A stretch of 64,000 nt of DNA, taken from contig CM065320.1 in assembly GCA_033032175.1 (NCBI GenBank), positions 9,920,001 through 9,984,000 on the forward strand, written 5' to 3'. Below the pieces are notes generated by a model that did not search any database, was not told the DNA's origin, and worked only from the letters and a program-made list of their open reading frames with translations. A program made the position numbers and the translations under genes. Below are positions 33,487 to 45,870 of the stretch, in pieces. Each line of letters begins with the position of its first letter. Position 1 is the first letter of the stretch. Origin of the DNA: Saturnia japonica (Eukaryota; Arthropoda; Insecta; Lepidoptera; Saturniidae).

Positions 33487-33505
33487 CCCCCCCCCCCCCC
33501 CCCCC
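33487..33505. repeat. 19-base poly-C run
   Basis: Nineteen consecutive C in otherwise AT-rich DNA; the longest G/C homopolymer in the window. The true length is uncertain because sequencing often misreads such runs. Confidence 0.8.
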
Positions 33506-34060
33506 AAACGAGCCCAATTACGTTGTAAAGTTTTATGAAATATAAATTTTTCCATGGGTATTCCCAGCACCTTTTATAAAACGCCTCCCAGGAAATATCT
33601 ATTGATAATTACTGAGCATCAACCGTAGAAGAATAGATAATGGACCGTGTACAATGCTGGCGCCAGTGTGTCGTGGTGCCAATAAAAACATAACTGTGAA
33701 GGTAAATCACCTGACGAATTGTCAAAACGACGTCCTTTGTAATCCCAGTCCAGGTATCTGCAATGCGTTCATACTTCATTGTGTTGCGCGGCTAACTTAT
33801 AATGTCGAGGGCAGGAAGCGATATCCTCGGTAGGTACTTTAAGTTAATCCAAAAATAACAATTGATTTCACGTCAACTATATTTTTATGAAAGAGTTTTG
33901 TGGCTATTTAGTTATGAATATTAAGACATTGCTGGAAGTCAAGAGTACCTTTTGTTAATTTTTTAATATATATTTTTAATAATTGTGGTTAAGTACTTCA
34001 CAAATAAAGTATTAAAGAATAAAAAGATGAATAATTTTAGAATGAACGACAAAGAACAGT
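33506..34060. other. Intergenic, nothing recognised
   Basis: No supported feature. Confidence 0.4.
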
Positions 34061-34358
34061 TCTTTGGTTTTCGCGATCTAGATATTTTTGTCTATTTCTT
34101 GGTCCGTTTCTCTGGTTCCCTCACCACAAAAAGTATCCCTTTTAGGGCTGTAAGTGTGAAAGATATTTGTAATTAGGTATACCTACCGTATTAAATTTAA
34201 ATTACTTTAATGGAATTAAAATTTTCATAATTGATTAGACGAGAGATATGTTAATGAACGAACCATGAATAATTTTTAGAATAATTATTATTCTACGAGA
34301 TAAAAAAACAGACCAAAAAACAAACAAAAAAGAACAACCAGATCGCGAAAACCGAAGA
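34061..34358. mobile_element. Foldback/MITE with GGTTTTCGCGATCT ends
   Basis: Left end TCTTTGGTTTTCGCGATCT (34061-34079); the right end reversed is TCTTCGGTTTTCGCGATCT (34340-34358), 18 of 19 identical. Weaker complementarity continues inward (TTTCTTGGTCCGTTTCTC against a TTTTTTGGTCTGTTTTTT form). The size is 298 bp, with no coding. The target duplication was not resolved. Confidence 0.6.
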
Positions 34359-34980
34359 TTGTTTACCTGTAGAAATTTCAGCTTAGGCCGGGGATAAGCT
34401 AATAACCCTCTTCTAGTTATCTAATACTATAACCTAAATATTATGCATATAAACTTATCATTATTTATTGCAATACTCTCTAACAGGGTTAAAGATATCT
34501 GCAAAATCTGTGTTCCCAAGTTCTTAATACGACAGTTAATTATCTTTATAATTCGTATATACCTTCTTCAATACAGTTTTTTATAGTGGCACGCTTAGGC
34601 GAGTCTCGTTCCAGAATCAGCTGATGTTTATCTAGTAATCAAACCAGGTGGTAGAGATCAATACCCGACAGAGTTATAACTGCAATGCACATAGTGATAA
34701 ACTCATCAGTGACCTTTTTTGGTTTGTCGCCTTTCGGAATCATCCAATATATCCAGATGCCGATAGGTTTGCAGGCCGACCTCAAAACGCCGAATTTGAA
34801 TTTTCGGTGGTCGACGTTACTTTTGGATTGTAAATATCATTATGAATCCATAGAATAATGATTGCAAATTTTCTATTGTTCGTCTGATTAACTAAACTTA
34901 ACAAAATTTTAAAACTAAGACCAAGCCCCCGTCGTTGTGTCTCTGTGAAAGTTCATAATATGAGAGCAACCCTGAGAATT
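34359..34980. other. Intergenic, nothing recognised
   Basis: No supported gene. GCAGGCCGACCTC near 34770 recalls the diverged repeat at 46120. Confidence 0.35.
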
Positions 34981-34991
34981 CCGTTTCTGTG

Positions 34992-35040
34992 TATAAAACT
35001 GCATAGCGTCTTGGACGAAAATCAGTTAACACAGGTAAGA
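34992..35040 (+). promoter_or_regulatory. Isolated Pol II core promoter with adjacent splice donor
   Basis: TATAAAA (34992-34998) is followed by the arthropod initiator ATCAGTT (35021-35027). The A of TCAGT lies 32 bp from the first T of the TATA box, the usual spacing. Eleven bases on is a strong donor CAG|GTAAGA (35035). This would give an 11-nt noncoding first exon (35024-35034). A possible acceptor TACTTTCAG lies at 35358-35366, leading into a 12-codon frame (ATG 35378). I recognise no protein, so the transcript may be noncoding, may have distant exons, or may not exist. Confidence 0.4.
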
Positions 35041-36424
35041 TTCTAGTCAAATCACGATAAAATAATCCACAAATCGTTTACTTTAATTTAATTTACTTTA
35101 ATTTATCATAATTATCATAATTCATAAGAAAGGTTGCATGTACTTAGAACGTAAATTGCTACGTCGTGCTAATTTCGACATACATGCATATTTATAGATA
35201 TCAATTACCATTATAAACAACAGTAAGTACAACAATAACTGCATATCAGTATAAATATTAATAAAATTTATAAAATCATTTTGCACAATAAAATCCTAAA
35301 TAACTTCATGATTTATAAAAATCTTTGTTTCATTTTCTTACTATTATTAATTTATTATACTTTCAGCATTACATTTTATGGGTCTTAAAGCTGGAGTAGG
35401 GTATTTCAACTATTAGGTAATAAGCAAACTTTAAATGATATTAGTCAATCCCTTCTTCATGTGCAAGAAATGATAAGTAGTGACCTTTTCAAAATTTTAT
35501 ATAAAATAATTGGAGATAGGTACTTATATTTATTTCTTTCAAGCCATCCTAGTACGTACCTACATGGGGAATTCGCCAAATGGAACATGGGTACAATTAA
35601 GATGACTCTATACCTTGTAGAGTAGAACTAAGTCGTTTTTCGGATCACCCATTTATCTAGTAAGAATAGATAACGAAAAAAAATCGGTATAAAATAATAA
35701 AAATAGAATTATTAACTTAAATTATAAATAATGAATTAAACATTTTTTTTTTAATCTGTAATGTATACTATATTCCACCGTTCCCTTTTTCAGCAAAAGT
35801 AAGAAAAATTTGTAATCCCTAAGCCTGCTTTCGTACCTAATACTTGAACTCCCATAATATACAACCAAAATTAAAAATTAACTATCAGAATGCTGGTGTA
35901 TAATAAATTTATTTTAGGACACATTTTAAACTATTTAAAATTAAATTTAAACTGCAGAATATCGCACAGAATAAATTTCGTAGAATGGATTTGGATAAAA
36001 AACTATGTTTCTCTGAATTTAGTGTTTGTATTAATGAATTGACGCAGTCCGTCGTTTTGCGTATAAGACAATGCACCATCTGGCCTGAGCCGTGGCGTGG
36101 GGGCACCGGAGACCGAGTCCAGCACATGTGTCTTTACGCATTCATTCATTTGTGCTATTAATGGGTCCATTCAGCAGTATTGTCTTGCACATGCACCGGA
36201 AACAGTATCGCCACGGTCCCGCCTCAGTTATACACGACACGACAAATTAGCTGAAGCGATTATTGCAACTATAGTTTATAATAATGCAAGTGCAGTTTAT
36301 AAAATACATCTATACCGATATTTTAAAGCTCAAGAGTTTGTTGGTTTATTTGAACGCGCGTTTGATTTAAATCTCCGCGCTCGTTAAAACCTGTCGATTA
36401 TAAAAAAAGCACTTTTCGCATTTT
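35041..36424. other. AT-rich intergenic with one unique island
   Basis: The segment 36040-36385 is GC-richer and holds an open frame on the + strand (36097-36387) without recognisable motifs. It also has the inverted words CCGTGGCG (36092-36099) and CGCCACGG (36210-36217). I read it as possible regulatory DNA, not a gene. Confidence 0.3.
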
Positions 36425-36583
36425 GTACCTATATAACTTCACGCTACGACTCTAAGGAAGGGAAACTGTAGGCAAGTACGGGAAATGACAACAACGATAG
36501 GTTACACGGGAACGTCGGCAGCGCGGTTGAGTGTTGCTCGAATTAATTTAATACGGGTTAAACTGTGGGGTACAACTAGTTTT
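36425..36583 (-). repeat. Dispersed repeat family B, reversed
   Basis: Ends GGGTTAAACTGTGGGGTACAACTAGTT, the reversed family B head, after a TATAACTTCACGCTACGACT block. Confidence 0.65.
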
Positions 36584-36661
36584 AATTATAATGTTTGTGC
36601 ATTTTTATTATGGACCGCGTACCACTGCTGATTTAAAAAAAAAAATAACACTATAGATATT

Positions 36662-36846
36662 ACCAGCGCGTTTTCGACCTTGAACAACCCTACATCAAGG
36701 AGCTCTGAAAACCGTACAGACCGCCGGAACACAACACAAGGTTATTTGGCTGCGATCTTTTGTCGGGTGGAAGAGGTATTTCATCAATCGGACAGCCACA
36801 AGTAGAGAGAAAATTCTAAAGGAATTTCTCTATGCTCTACCTCTTA
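36662..36846 (+). repeat. Dispersed repeat family D, copy 3
   Basis: CATCAAGGAGCTCTGAAAACC, GGAACACAACACAAGGTTA and AGTAGAGAGAAAATTCT blocks as in copies 1 and 2; 5' part missing. Confidence 0.7.
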
Positions 36847-38342
36847 CTTACTATACATATTAAAAGCTCTCCACAAGATAGTAATTAATATATTTTACTT
36901 CATTCGTCATCACTTTTATTAACTCCACTTCATTTTATGCAAACCGCTCATTGAATAACTTTTAAATATTCAAAATCTCCGTTATTCCTAAATGTTCTAT
37001 CGAAAAAAGCTCGATAGATGGCACTATTGCGCTTCGGAATTTAATCTCGGTTGTTGAATGGCCGTGTGACCTTCAAGCGTTCATTTAAAAAAGAAAGTTA
37101 AATTAAACTTAGCCGCATCTGTAAGTACCTACTTGTCTGCTACACCCCTCGCATTGCTACGAGTTTCGTAGCGGGCTTAGCGTAGCGCGCTACAAATCCA
37201 ACGTGAATGAAGTCTTTCAGATTTCTGCGACAAACGTGATTTCATTCAACTACATTAAACAATAATAACCATAGACACTGGTGTTTACGTTTTTAATCCA
37301 TAGACAACATTGTAACATCTGATATAGATAAATTTTATATGTTTAATGTAATACGTTCATTGTTGTATTTAAAAAAAGAATTGTAACCATGTGAAATTCC
37401 ACCCTTCGTCTATCAATGCCATAAATTCTAACCTTAACATCGGTTAACCTCACTATAGCCACCCATCGCGAGGCTTTCAGGCGGCCGACACTGGCGCGAG
37501 TAGCTGATAATTGACTCGTTCGACTAGTCCGCGTCCGGCCACCCTTTCCATAAATATTTCCCGATCAAATTATTATGCGTTCTAAAAAATGCCACGAGCT
37601 CGATTCTCAGAACGCTCGACCGAGGGCGGTTCCACACAAAGCCGCAGAGAGAGACGATAGGACTCGTTTATACGCGCGAACGAAAGAGACGGATGCTGAA
37701 TGGAATGAGGTTCAGCACAGTGGACGCAAAGCAAAGGGCCAAACTGTGAGAATTACAAGGAATGGATTTATTTATTGATCTTGCTTGTTCCGTTATTGTG
37801 AGCGACTGGTTTAGTAAATAAATAAACGTTGCTTTTATCAACTAAGGATGCTATGTTTAATTTGAGAAAGTGGCAACTGAGAGCACAAAGTCGCTGTGTT
37901 AAATAGATACATCCGCAGTCGAATGATGCTTTTACCTTACACTTTATCGAAAAACTAACATTACGGTACTTATTCGTTTGACAAACACTCTACTGATGGA
38001 CATCTGTTACGTAAGGCATTTCTTTACGGTATATAAGTATTGCGCTCGACCGGAAAATCATTGCACACCTGCATTCCATTTATCTTGATTAACTTTACAA
38101 CTCAAATACACTCCATATCGGCTGCATTCATACTGATCAATGCACATATAAAAAAGAAAATTTTGATAGAATACTTATAATGAATACTATAGTATAAGCT
38201 AGACAAAATACATGGTCAACAAAGGTCCTGTACAGTATGCATATTAAAAATAAGTGTACATTTTTGTATGTTAAGAAAGTATATATTTAAGCTTAATAAA
38301 CGATGATGGCACAAAAATAGCGTGTTCCAATACCGCGTCTAT
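36847..38342. other. Intergenic with GC-richer unique island
   Basis: The segment 37450-37780 is GC-richer, has no match elsewhere in the window and carries CGTCCGGCCACCC and CGAGGGCGGTTCC words. A TATATAA at 38030-38036 lies 30 bp before a weak TCATT initiator (38058-38062) with no downstream coding frame. Nothing here is firm. Confidence 0.3.
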
Positions 38343-38550
38343 AGATGATGCTACAATGAACTTGCAGTGACAAAAACCGTAATGAAATCATAACATCGTG
38401 GTGGGGTAATATATAACGTCGGTCAACTATCATCCTCAAGTTGTAAATCTGTCACCAAGCATCAGATCCAAGTACCAAGTTCCTGTAGCTGCACTTAAGA
38501 TCCAGTCCCTCTAGGCTTAACAATATCGTCACACTGAACATCAAATGATA
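38343..38550 (+). repeat. SINE remnant
   Basis: Diverged body with CATAACATCGTGGTGGGG, AAATCTGTCACCAAGCATCA and GTAGCTGCACTTAAGATCCA. The Pol III boxes are lost. Confidence 0.55.
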
Positions 38551-41500
38551 TTGTTATAAAATGCTAAACATATGCAATATGCTTTATTGCTCATGGACTA
38601 CATTGGGAAACTGGAAAAATAATGTTCCCCGTGTCATTATTGCTTCAATAAATGTAACATTCTGAATTATTAGTAACTTGCCAACAAAACTTTAAATAAA
38701 ATGTAATATATATATTTAAAAACTTCGTGTTTTAACGTTGCACTGCTGATAGTATATGCAAGCTATTATAATATAGCTTATACATTCATATAAATATTGA
38801 AAAAAGAAATTACTTAAAAATTACTAATTTATAGATCGTGTTGAAATTCTTTACTATATTTTTTTTTCACAGTCGAAGTAATTAGAAAATCTAAATCATA
38901 CTATACCAACTCATCATAAAAAGGCTTGCATGACATATCCACAGAATTTAAACTGTTGCGTCGTTCAAATTATGACTTACTATTATTATTAAATGATGTC
39001 TATTACTACGTGAACTTTCTATGTTACTTGAAACTAGAGTAGACCAAAGTGATAAAACTAAGGAATCGACAATTAATCATATTGATCTAACGCCGTTGTA
39101 TATTTAATTTATTAATTTATTTTTTAATTTCCGATATAAATATATAGTTACGTAATTCCTACATTGTTACGGCAGCAACACGAAATGTAGAATATTGATT
39201 GGAAGAATTAATCTTGTTGTATGGCGTGAGACGTTTAATAATTCAATTGTTGTTATAGTATATTTTTGTTATTTAATTTGTACAACCTACACATCCCTCA
39301 ATTGATTTAAAGCATAATCGTATTATTATTAGCGCTAAAAAGAAACGATAATCGTAAAATCAACTACATATCTAAAATAAACATTCGACATGTTTTATGC
39401 AAGCTTTCTTACGAAGAACCAAGTATAATGGGTATTATACTACCAGTTTGCCTGTGAAACATGCTATTTCCATTTATGTCATATATGTCATTCGGTCGCC
39501 ATCAATTACGATTAAGAAAAATGGCCTTTGACACCACCGAGGTCGGTGCGCATATTTCATCCAGGACAATGGCCTGTGGTGCTCGTAGCAAATAATATAA
39601 AGAGAGCAATTCTATTTGCGCTGAGACTTGCGGGTCTAGTGCTAATTACAAGCGGACGACATTTTTGCGGCATTACGCACCAGTCGCTAAGCGAAACTCA
39701 AGCCGTTGCACGCGGAGGATCGCGTCGCGTCGCGCTTGTTGCTGACAACGTTTACCTCTAAATATTAATACAATAGACAATACTCACATCCGACATGACT
39801 TGTCAGTTTTTAATTGTTGTTAACTACAAAGACTGATCATGCAACATCAAAATTTATAAGAATCTTAATAATTTGGCAATAACTAATAAAACAATTATTT
39901 ATACAAAAATGGATTATATAACCTATGATTATATTACATAACATTAAGTTATGTATTATGAATATTTAGCCTAATTTTAGTCATCATTTTACTCTTCGTC
40001 CCATACTAACTTCTCAACTGTTTTAAACAACACGTTTTATTCATAAAAATACTTAATTATATTACGTTACACTTTGGGACTGACATACTACAGAATATAT
40101 TTCGTATAATAATTATTAATTGTTTTTTACTGTTAGACGTATTATGAATAATTTACTCCATGATCAGGTCAATCTTAACATACTTATATCAATTCAAGTA
40201 CAAAATACAACTAGCATTGAGTTTCTTACTAGTTTTTCTCAAAAAACAATTTTCTGCATAATATAAAATTGCTTAATTGTGATGTAAACTGTATAAAGAA
40301 TATTCGATTTTGCTTCGCAATGAAACTCGTTAATGAAAAACAGAACGATAGAGTACAATATAATAGGTATTTAAATCTAAAAACCTATATCTCATTTTCC
40401 ACAATATGTTCCAAAAATGCTGTCAATCATAGGCTAAAACTGCTCACAAATTAATGTTTTCTCGAAATAACTACATAGAAAATAAAACATTTTCCCGAGG
40501 CAATAAAGGAACAAGTATTCATGGCACGGTACAACAATACAAAGGTCTAGAAAGCATCTCATCAAATAAATTTATAGTTTCGAATACCGCTTAAGACAGG
40601 TTCTATCCTTACACACAACGCTCGATAATCGGTGATGTGAGGCAAAGAGCAGTCCTCTAATTATAGAATTCCGATCCTGATCTTATGGTATTCGAGACTA
40701 TCGATTTTAATGCTCTCAAATATGAATGAAAATAATTACGTGGATATACGTGTAGGCGTAATACTTTTTAGATTATTATAAATGATTCTAATCTTTGATA
40801 TCTATTTTAAGCAACTGATATTTAGAAATATTTGTACCAATCATATTTTTAAAAGTCGAAAATTCGCAGAGGGAATTCAGGAGTTTATTTACCACAACAT
40901 CGTAAGACTTATTGGTTATGTTATATTTTTTTCAATATATTATGAGAACTAGTAGAACACTTCTTGAAACTATTAATTTTTCTTTCAATGTTATCCTTTT
41001 TTTCATTCCGTTCCCGACTTCTATATCGAATCGTTTTCTGTTTTTGTTAATTAATTGATTTTAAAATAAGACTCGTTTTTAAAGTAAATATTAGCGTGAT
41101 AAACGTAGAACTTATGTGTAAAAAACACTTTGAGCCTCAACAAGTTTAACCTCAAGAAAGTCAAAAAGATAAGTAAATCTTATCAATCTTACCATTGAAA
41201 AAGGAAGAAATTTTCCCATTTAGGTACTTTTAAGATGGAATTGATGAGTTAGTTTTGGTTTTTAATATTGATGAAGAAAAGATTAAAATGCAAAATATAA
41301 AACTGACACGCGCAATAATTTTTAATAATCTAATAAGTTAATTTTTTGTTAAGCTTTAATTTTTAACTTATATGATTGTAATCATTTATAGTGTTCATCT
41401 ACGATACTGCGATGACGTTACAAAATTATACAGTTTTGTTAAACGAACAATGCGATAGTAATCTGTTCGTGTCGCTCTTTTATTAAATTAAGAATTATAT

Positions 41501-42709
41501 TTCTGTATTAATATCAGAAACTGTTAGTAACTGTAAATTCAATCATGGCCGCATACATTTCACCACTACCCAATTAAGGACACGTGCTAAACAACTTTTT
41601 ATTTACTTAGTATCACATCGTGTAACTGAAGTGTGATATTTGTGAAGTCACTAGTTGCGTGCTTCGACAATTTGTTGATATGAAATTAAGAATAGCCTAC
41701 ATCATAACTGTTTATTATGTCAGCCATTGACTCACCCATTCACTATGACTTCAACGAATTGACATTTATTAGGTCAGTTAAGAAAAAGCCATACTTCAAT
41801 TAACCATTTAAAAAGTTTTGTTTGAGAGTGTAACGTTCCCATCAATGGGGGTTACGTCTAATTAATAAGTTACATAACAATTTGGTCTTATGGCTGTTAA
41901 AAGGCAACCAAAAGGAGAATAAGCAATCAATTTTCGAAGGAGGCGTAAAGTACAGTCCCGCCGACGAATGAACATTCCTGAGGTAATGGCGGCTTCATTA
42001 ATATGGAATTGCCTTATTTGGAATTTAATTATTTTTAAGCGAAGAACTGAAAACCAATAGTTGAATACGCAATCATTATCATAATTTAATAGTTATACTA
42101 TACACATTTTTCTAATCAGAAGTATACGTTTATTAATTTGATCATTTTTCTTCCATGCTTCGTGTTTTTGATGTCTACATTTTTTTTTATAAACATTAAT
42201 GTGAGTGTTAAAACTAAAGAATCAAATTACTAATCAAAACAAACCCCTCAAAACTCTTGGCCAACACCATTAATAAATTTAATAAAAACGTGTTAAGTCT
42301 TTGTTACTCCACAAAAAATTTACCTTTATTATAGTTTGAAGTTTCCCTAACAATAAAATCCACAAAACTAAACTCGCTCCACACAATCGTAGCTGTTACT
42401 TTTTTGGTGAAATTTAACCGTTGTTTATGTAGAGACAATGTATCTATTGCGTTAAAATTTTGGGAATTTCTTTTTTTTCCATGTTGGGTCGTGAGAATGG
42501 ATCGCGTGCAGCCAACACATCTCATTAGGTAAACAGTATTGGTGTATTTGTGGACAGCCAAAACAAGTCACATTACACACATCTTGCGATAGGTGCGTGC
42601 ATACACATAATGTAATAATGCATTTTCACTTTCTTGTTTAAGATTAAATGTACGAATTTAAGTAATAAACACCGATTGAACATTTTAAGATTTAATTTTT
42701 TTTTCATAA
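38551..42709. other. Four kilobases of mostly unique AT-rich DNA
   Basis: The longest stretch without recognisable repeats. A GC-richer island at 39480-39762 (CGAGGTCGGTGCG..GGATCGCGTCGCGTCGCGC) holds a short + strand open frame without motifs. The low repeat content hints at constraint, as in regulatory deserts, but no exon or RNA hairpin could be supported by eye. Confidence 0.3.
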
Positions 42710-43080
42710 TGGTTATCATCATTTTCATCCCGTAATCACCCAATGTTGAAAATAAGCCTTTCTTATTGTCTTATAACTTATTGTACTACGTCTTTTCCTG
42801 AGCTAGTCTCATCGAGGTCTGACCTGCGATTTTAACAATACCCTTAACCCTCTGAGCTAATAATGGGTGTCCAACGACGCGACGTATGCCTCGTTTATTC
42901 ATAATATATAACCACCTATGCACCAACGTTTTAATCCACTTGCCATCACTCTGCCTGGCAACATGTCCTGCCTAATTCCATTTCTATTTTTTGAGTCTTA
43001 CCATAGTCGCGGATGTTGGATGTCGAAATTTCTAACTCGATCTTCTAGTTTCATACCGACCATGGCGGTCCATGGTGAGC
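42710..43080 (-). mobile_element. Degenerate LINE C-terminal remnant
   Basis: On the - strand, pieces in broken frames read MVGMKLEDRVRNFDIQH (about 43060), RNGIRQDMLPGRVMASGLKR (about 42970), INEAYVASLDTHY (about 42890) and KAYFQHWVITG then a stop (about 42735). This order matches the C-terminus of a reverse transcriptase common in Lepidoptera (ML.V.LRDRIRN..IR, then GHVAR..D.RW, then EAYVQQW..IG). It is old, with many stops. Confidence 0.5.
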
Positions 43081-43332
43081 GGGACACATTGATTGTATAG
43101 ACGTGTCTTCAAGCATTAAGGAACATCAACGTATTTTACTACATCGTATAACTTATTAAATGCTGTTCATCTCAGTCTTATTCTTCTAGAGATCTCCTTT
43201 TTCTGAAGTGCTTTAGTGAACGTACTTATCGACCGTCTTTAGTCTCTATTTTCCAACGGTTATGCTTGAACCCTTTTAAATATATGACAGATTTTATTGT
43301 TTATTATTGTCTATGGTTTATAAGTATATCAC

Positions 43333-43640
43333 ACTAGCTGTGCCCCACGGTTTCAGCCGTGTTAAATTTATTCGACCAACTCTCCACCTCGTGAACTCGC
43401 CCTGCCCGTGCTGCACCGTCAACAGTGTCAACACGCCCTTGTATCCTTGTTCTCACTTCCTGTACTTACCTACAGGTTGCCAAATTGTTTGAGGTTCACT
43501 GCTCTGCTCTTTAGAGTAGTAGCGTGAAGTTATATATCCCATAAGCTTCCTAAATATATAGGCTAAAAAATGTAAAAATAATTTTTCAAATATGACCGGT
43601 TCCATGGTAATTCCAGATCTAATATCTGTTCAAACAAAAA
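43333..43640 (+). repeat. Dispersed repeat family B
   Basis: Head ACTAGCTGTGCCCCACGGTT with TTCAGCCGTGTTAAATTTAT, then the GTAGCGTGAAGTTATATATC block, and a 3' part like TCCATGGTAATTCCAGATC..TGTTCAAACAAA. Confidence 0.7.
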
Positions 43641-43949
43641 ATAAAAAAGAAACGATCTCTTATAGATTGAAATTTAGACCAATAAAAAAGAACAAAGACG
43701 GTAAAAAACAAATTGTCACGTGCACATGTTTTTCTAAATATCATAAAGGTCAAAGTTACGTTATTCACAAGACACTATAAATGTGTGACATATGTACGTA
43801 ATAAACGCATTTCTGAAAGGGTTCAATTAAAAATAAAAGACAGAATTGTAAAAAGAGTATTTAATATAAAAGGGTTTGATGTTACCAGCGATCCTATGAG
43901 AACTAATGTTCCATCGTTTGTACGAGTAAGGCTGGAAATAATAAATTAG
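43641..43949 (+). pseudogene. Unrecognised coding-like stretch, frameshifted
   Basis: Immediately after a family B repeat the + strand reads SYRLKFRPIKKNKDGKKQIV then TCTCFSKYHKGQSYVIHKTL to a TAA (43778-43780). The neighbouring frame continues with CVTYVRNKRISERVQLKIKD, IVKRVFNIKGFDVTSDPMRT and NVPSFVRVRLEIIN to a stop at 43947-43949. The two halves overlap around 43740-43785. They have a lysine-rich, non-random composition unlike chance frames nearby, suggesting one protein of about 100 residues with a single frameshift. I do not recognise the family; it could be a transposon, viral or retrogene relic, or chance. There is no start or promoter, since the repeat cuts off the 5' side. Confidence 0.3.
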
Positions 43950-45640
43950 AGCATAGGAAAGCTTAACTACTACACATTTATTAGTACATTTCTATTAATA
44001 AAATATTTACAGCTTACTATATATTTCACAAATAGCGTATTTATACCATTGAAATGATATTACTATAAGTAACGGATTTTGGTAATTTTGAATACAAATA
44101 TTTTCGGATCTGAACCTACATTCTTTGTTATACATGTTGTAAACTAAATTAATACCCCATGCTACAGCTTGACAGCAAGGTATTTTAAATAAAATCCGTA
44201 ATAACAACTAAGTACCTTATTTTTGTGCCAAAATATAATCAATTATAAAATCTAAAACTAATCAGTAACATTGCCATAGTCTATATCTTGATATATAAAA
44301 ATCATGTGTGTCTGCTAGTGATCGTGTAACTTCTAAACGAGTTAAACGATTGAGCTCATATTTATATAATATATTTGTTTTATCGAAACGATGGTTCATA
44401 GCTATGTTAGGATCTGTTATTAAAAAACCGATATTTATGCCCCAAAATGATTTATATTCACATGATATGTTGGCTTAGTGCGATAAAAGAAAATCACAAA
44501 ATCTGATCCCGATAGGTAGCGCTCCATTAACTAACGTAAAAGAGAGAAACAACGTTTGACTAGTCAGCTAGTTAGTATAAGTCTTAAATCATTCACATCA
44601 TGACTAAATTTATCAAAAATATTTATGTTGACCATACTCATATTTACCAATAAATGTTTGTTCCAATCGTTGGTTAACATAATATATTATTATAACTTAT
44701 TACAAACGCCTGCTGCGACATACCACATATAAAATATATGAATGTATAAATCTTTGCTACTGAGGCAAATGTGAATTAAAGTTATATAAGTGTTAAATTC
44801 ACTGATCAAACGTCAACCTTTGATGGTATACTTAATTTGATATCAAATTTTAATTTTTATTACAAATACCCACTTATCTAGGTTAATAGAATAACAGAGT
44901 GGTGCCAGCGCTCCATGTTTCACAATCTTCGTACTGTAATAACAGATGCTTATTACTGGGTTCATACCCATTGATGTTATCTATCAGTACAACTAGAAAT
45001 AATTGGCATGACAACTGGAAGTAACGATATGCTACTCAAACTCCTACAAACTTCATGCGTTTTACCCTTCACTTACCTTAATTATAAGAAGATAGACAGC
45101 GTTTTCCCCCAGGAGTGAAATCCATCATAATATTTATTAAACTGAATATTATAATTTATTGCTATTCTTTATTACCACAAAGCTTAATTATAACTAAAAT
45201 AAACTATATTATAATAGCAGCATCGCCGAAGAAAATAGGCGAGCTAAATTGAGCCGGACATTCTATTTTGGCTAGGCAAAATAATTGCGCTGCACCTGAT
45301 GTTAAACACAGTATAAACCTAGAATAACGGAGAGTGGAAATTTCAACGATTGCCGTCGCAAAGCGAATACTTACGCAAAAATTGGCCAAAAGAATTTTTC
45401 GATTTTGTAAGGCAAATAATAATTATAAATTTATAAAAGTATACAAAAAAATGATAAAAACAGCTCAAAACATAAAGGCAAACATACTTATTTAATAAAA
45501 TAATTTATCACCAATTGAAATTACAGCTAGAGAGAGTTTCAAAATCACCACGTGTGTTTTTTTATAGCAGCACTGCAGTATGCAGTAGACACAGTACTAT
45601 CCTAAAGCAATGGCAACCACTGAGAGATTGGCAACATCGA
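43950..45640. other. Intergenic with a weak repeat
   Basis: The segment 44285-44575 (ATATATAAAAATCATGTGTG..CCGATAGGTAGCGCTCC..CAGCTAGTTAGTATAAG) has the look of a dispersed lepidopteran repeat, but I found no second full copy here. Otherwise nothing is supported. Confidence 0.35.
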
Positions 45641-45644
45641 CAAC

Positions 45645-45870
45645 CGTTGCTGTTGTACCAGCCAACAAACCTCTCGGCAATATACACTAGCTGTTCCCGA
45701 AAAACGCAACAAACCAAAAGACGGCGACGGAAGGTGACGACGCTTTGTGATCGCGATTACTGGACATTCACCGGTTGATCCCGGAACACGACATTAAGCG
45801 TACCACTATGGCGGTTGTTACACCTGGTTTATGGTGGTCGCGATTCTCGTGTCCTATCACCAAGCTAACT
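45645..45870. repeat. Diverged repeat shared with 14960-15260
   Basis: Shares AACGCAACAAACCAA-type and GGTGGTCGCGATTCTC words, with GGTTGATCCCGGAACACGAC as in 29281-29300. Another diverged piece lies at about 46080-46170 (CGGGATCAGCC..GCGATCTCGCGGTGGTCG). Confidence 0.4.

Noticed and set aside
34061..34083. TCTTTGGTTTTC resembling the miR-9 seed region
   Set aside because: The match fails after nine bases (mature miR-9 continues TATCTAGC), and the sequence is the terminal repeat of a foldback element.
38030..38062. Second TATA plus weak initiator
   Set aside because: TCATT is a poor initiator, and no donor or coding frame follows; mentioned only within the intergenic entry.
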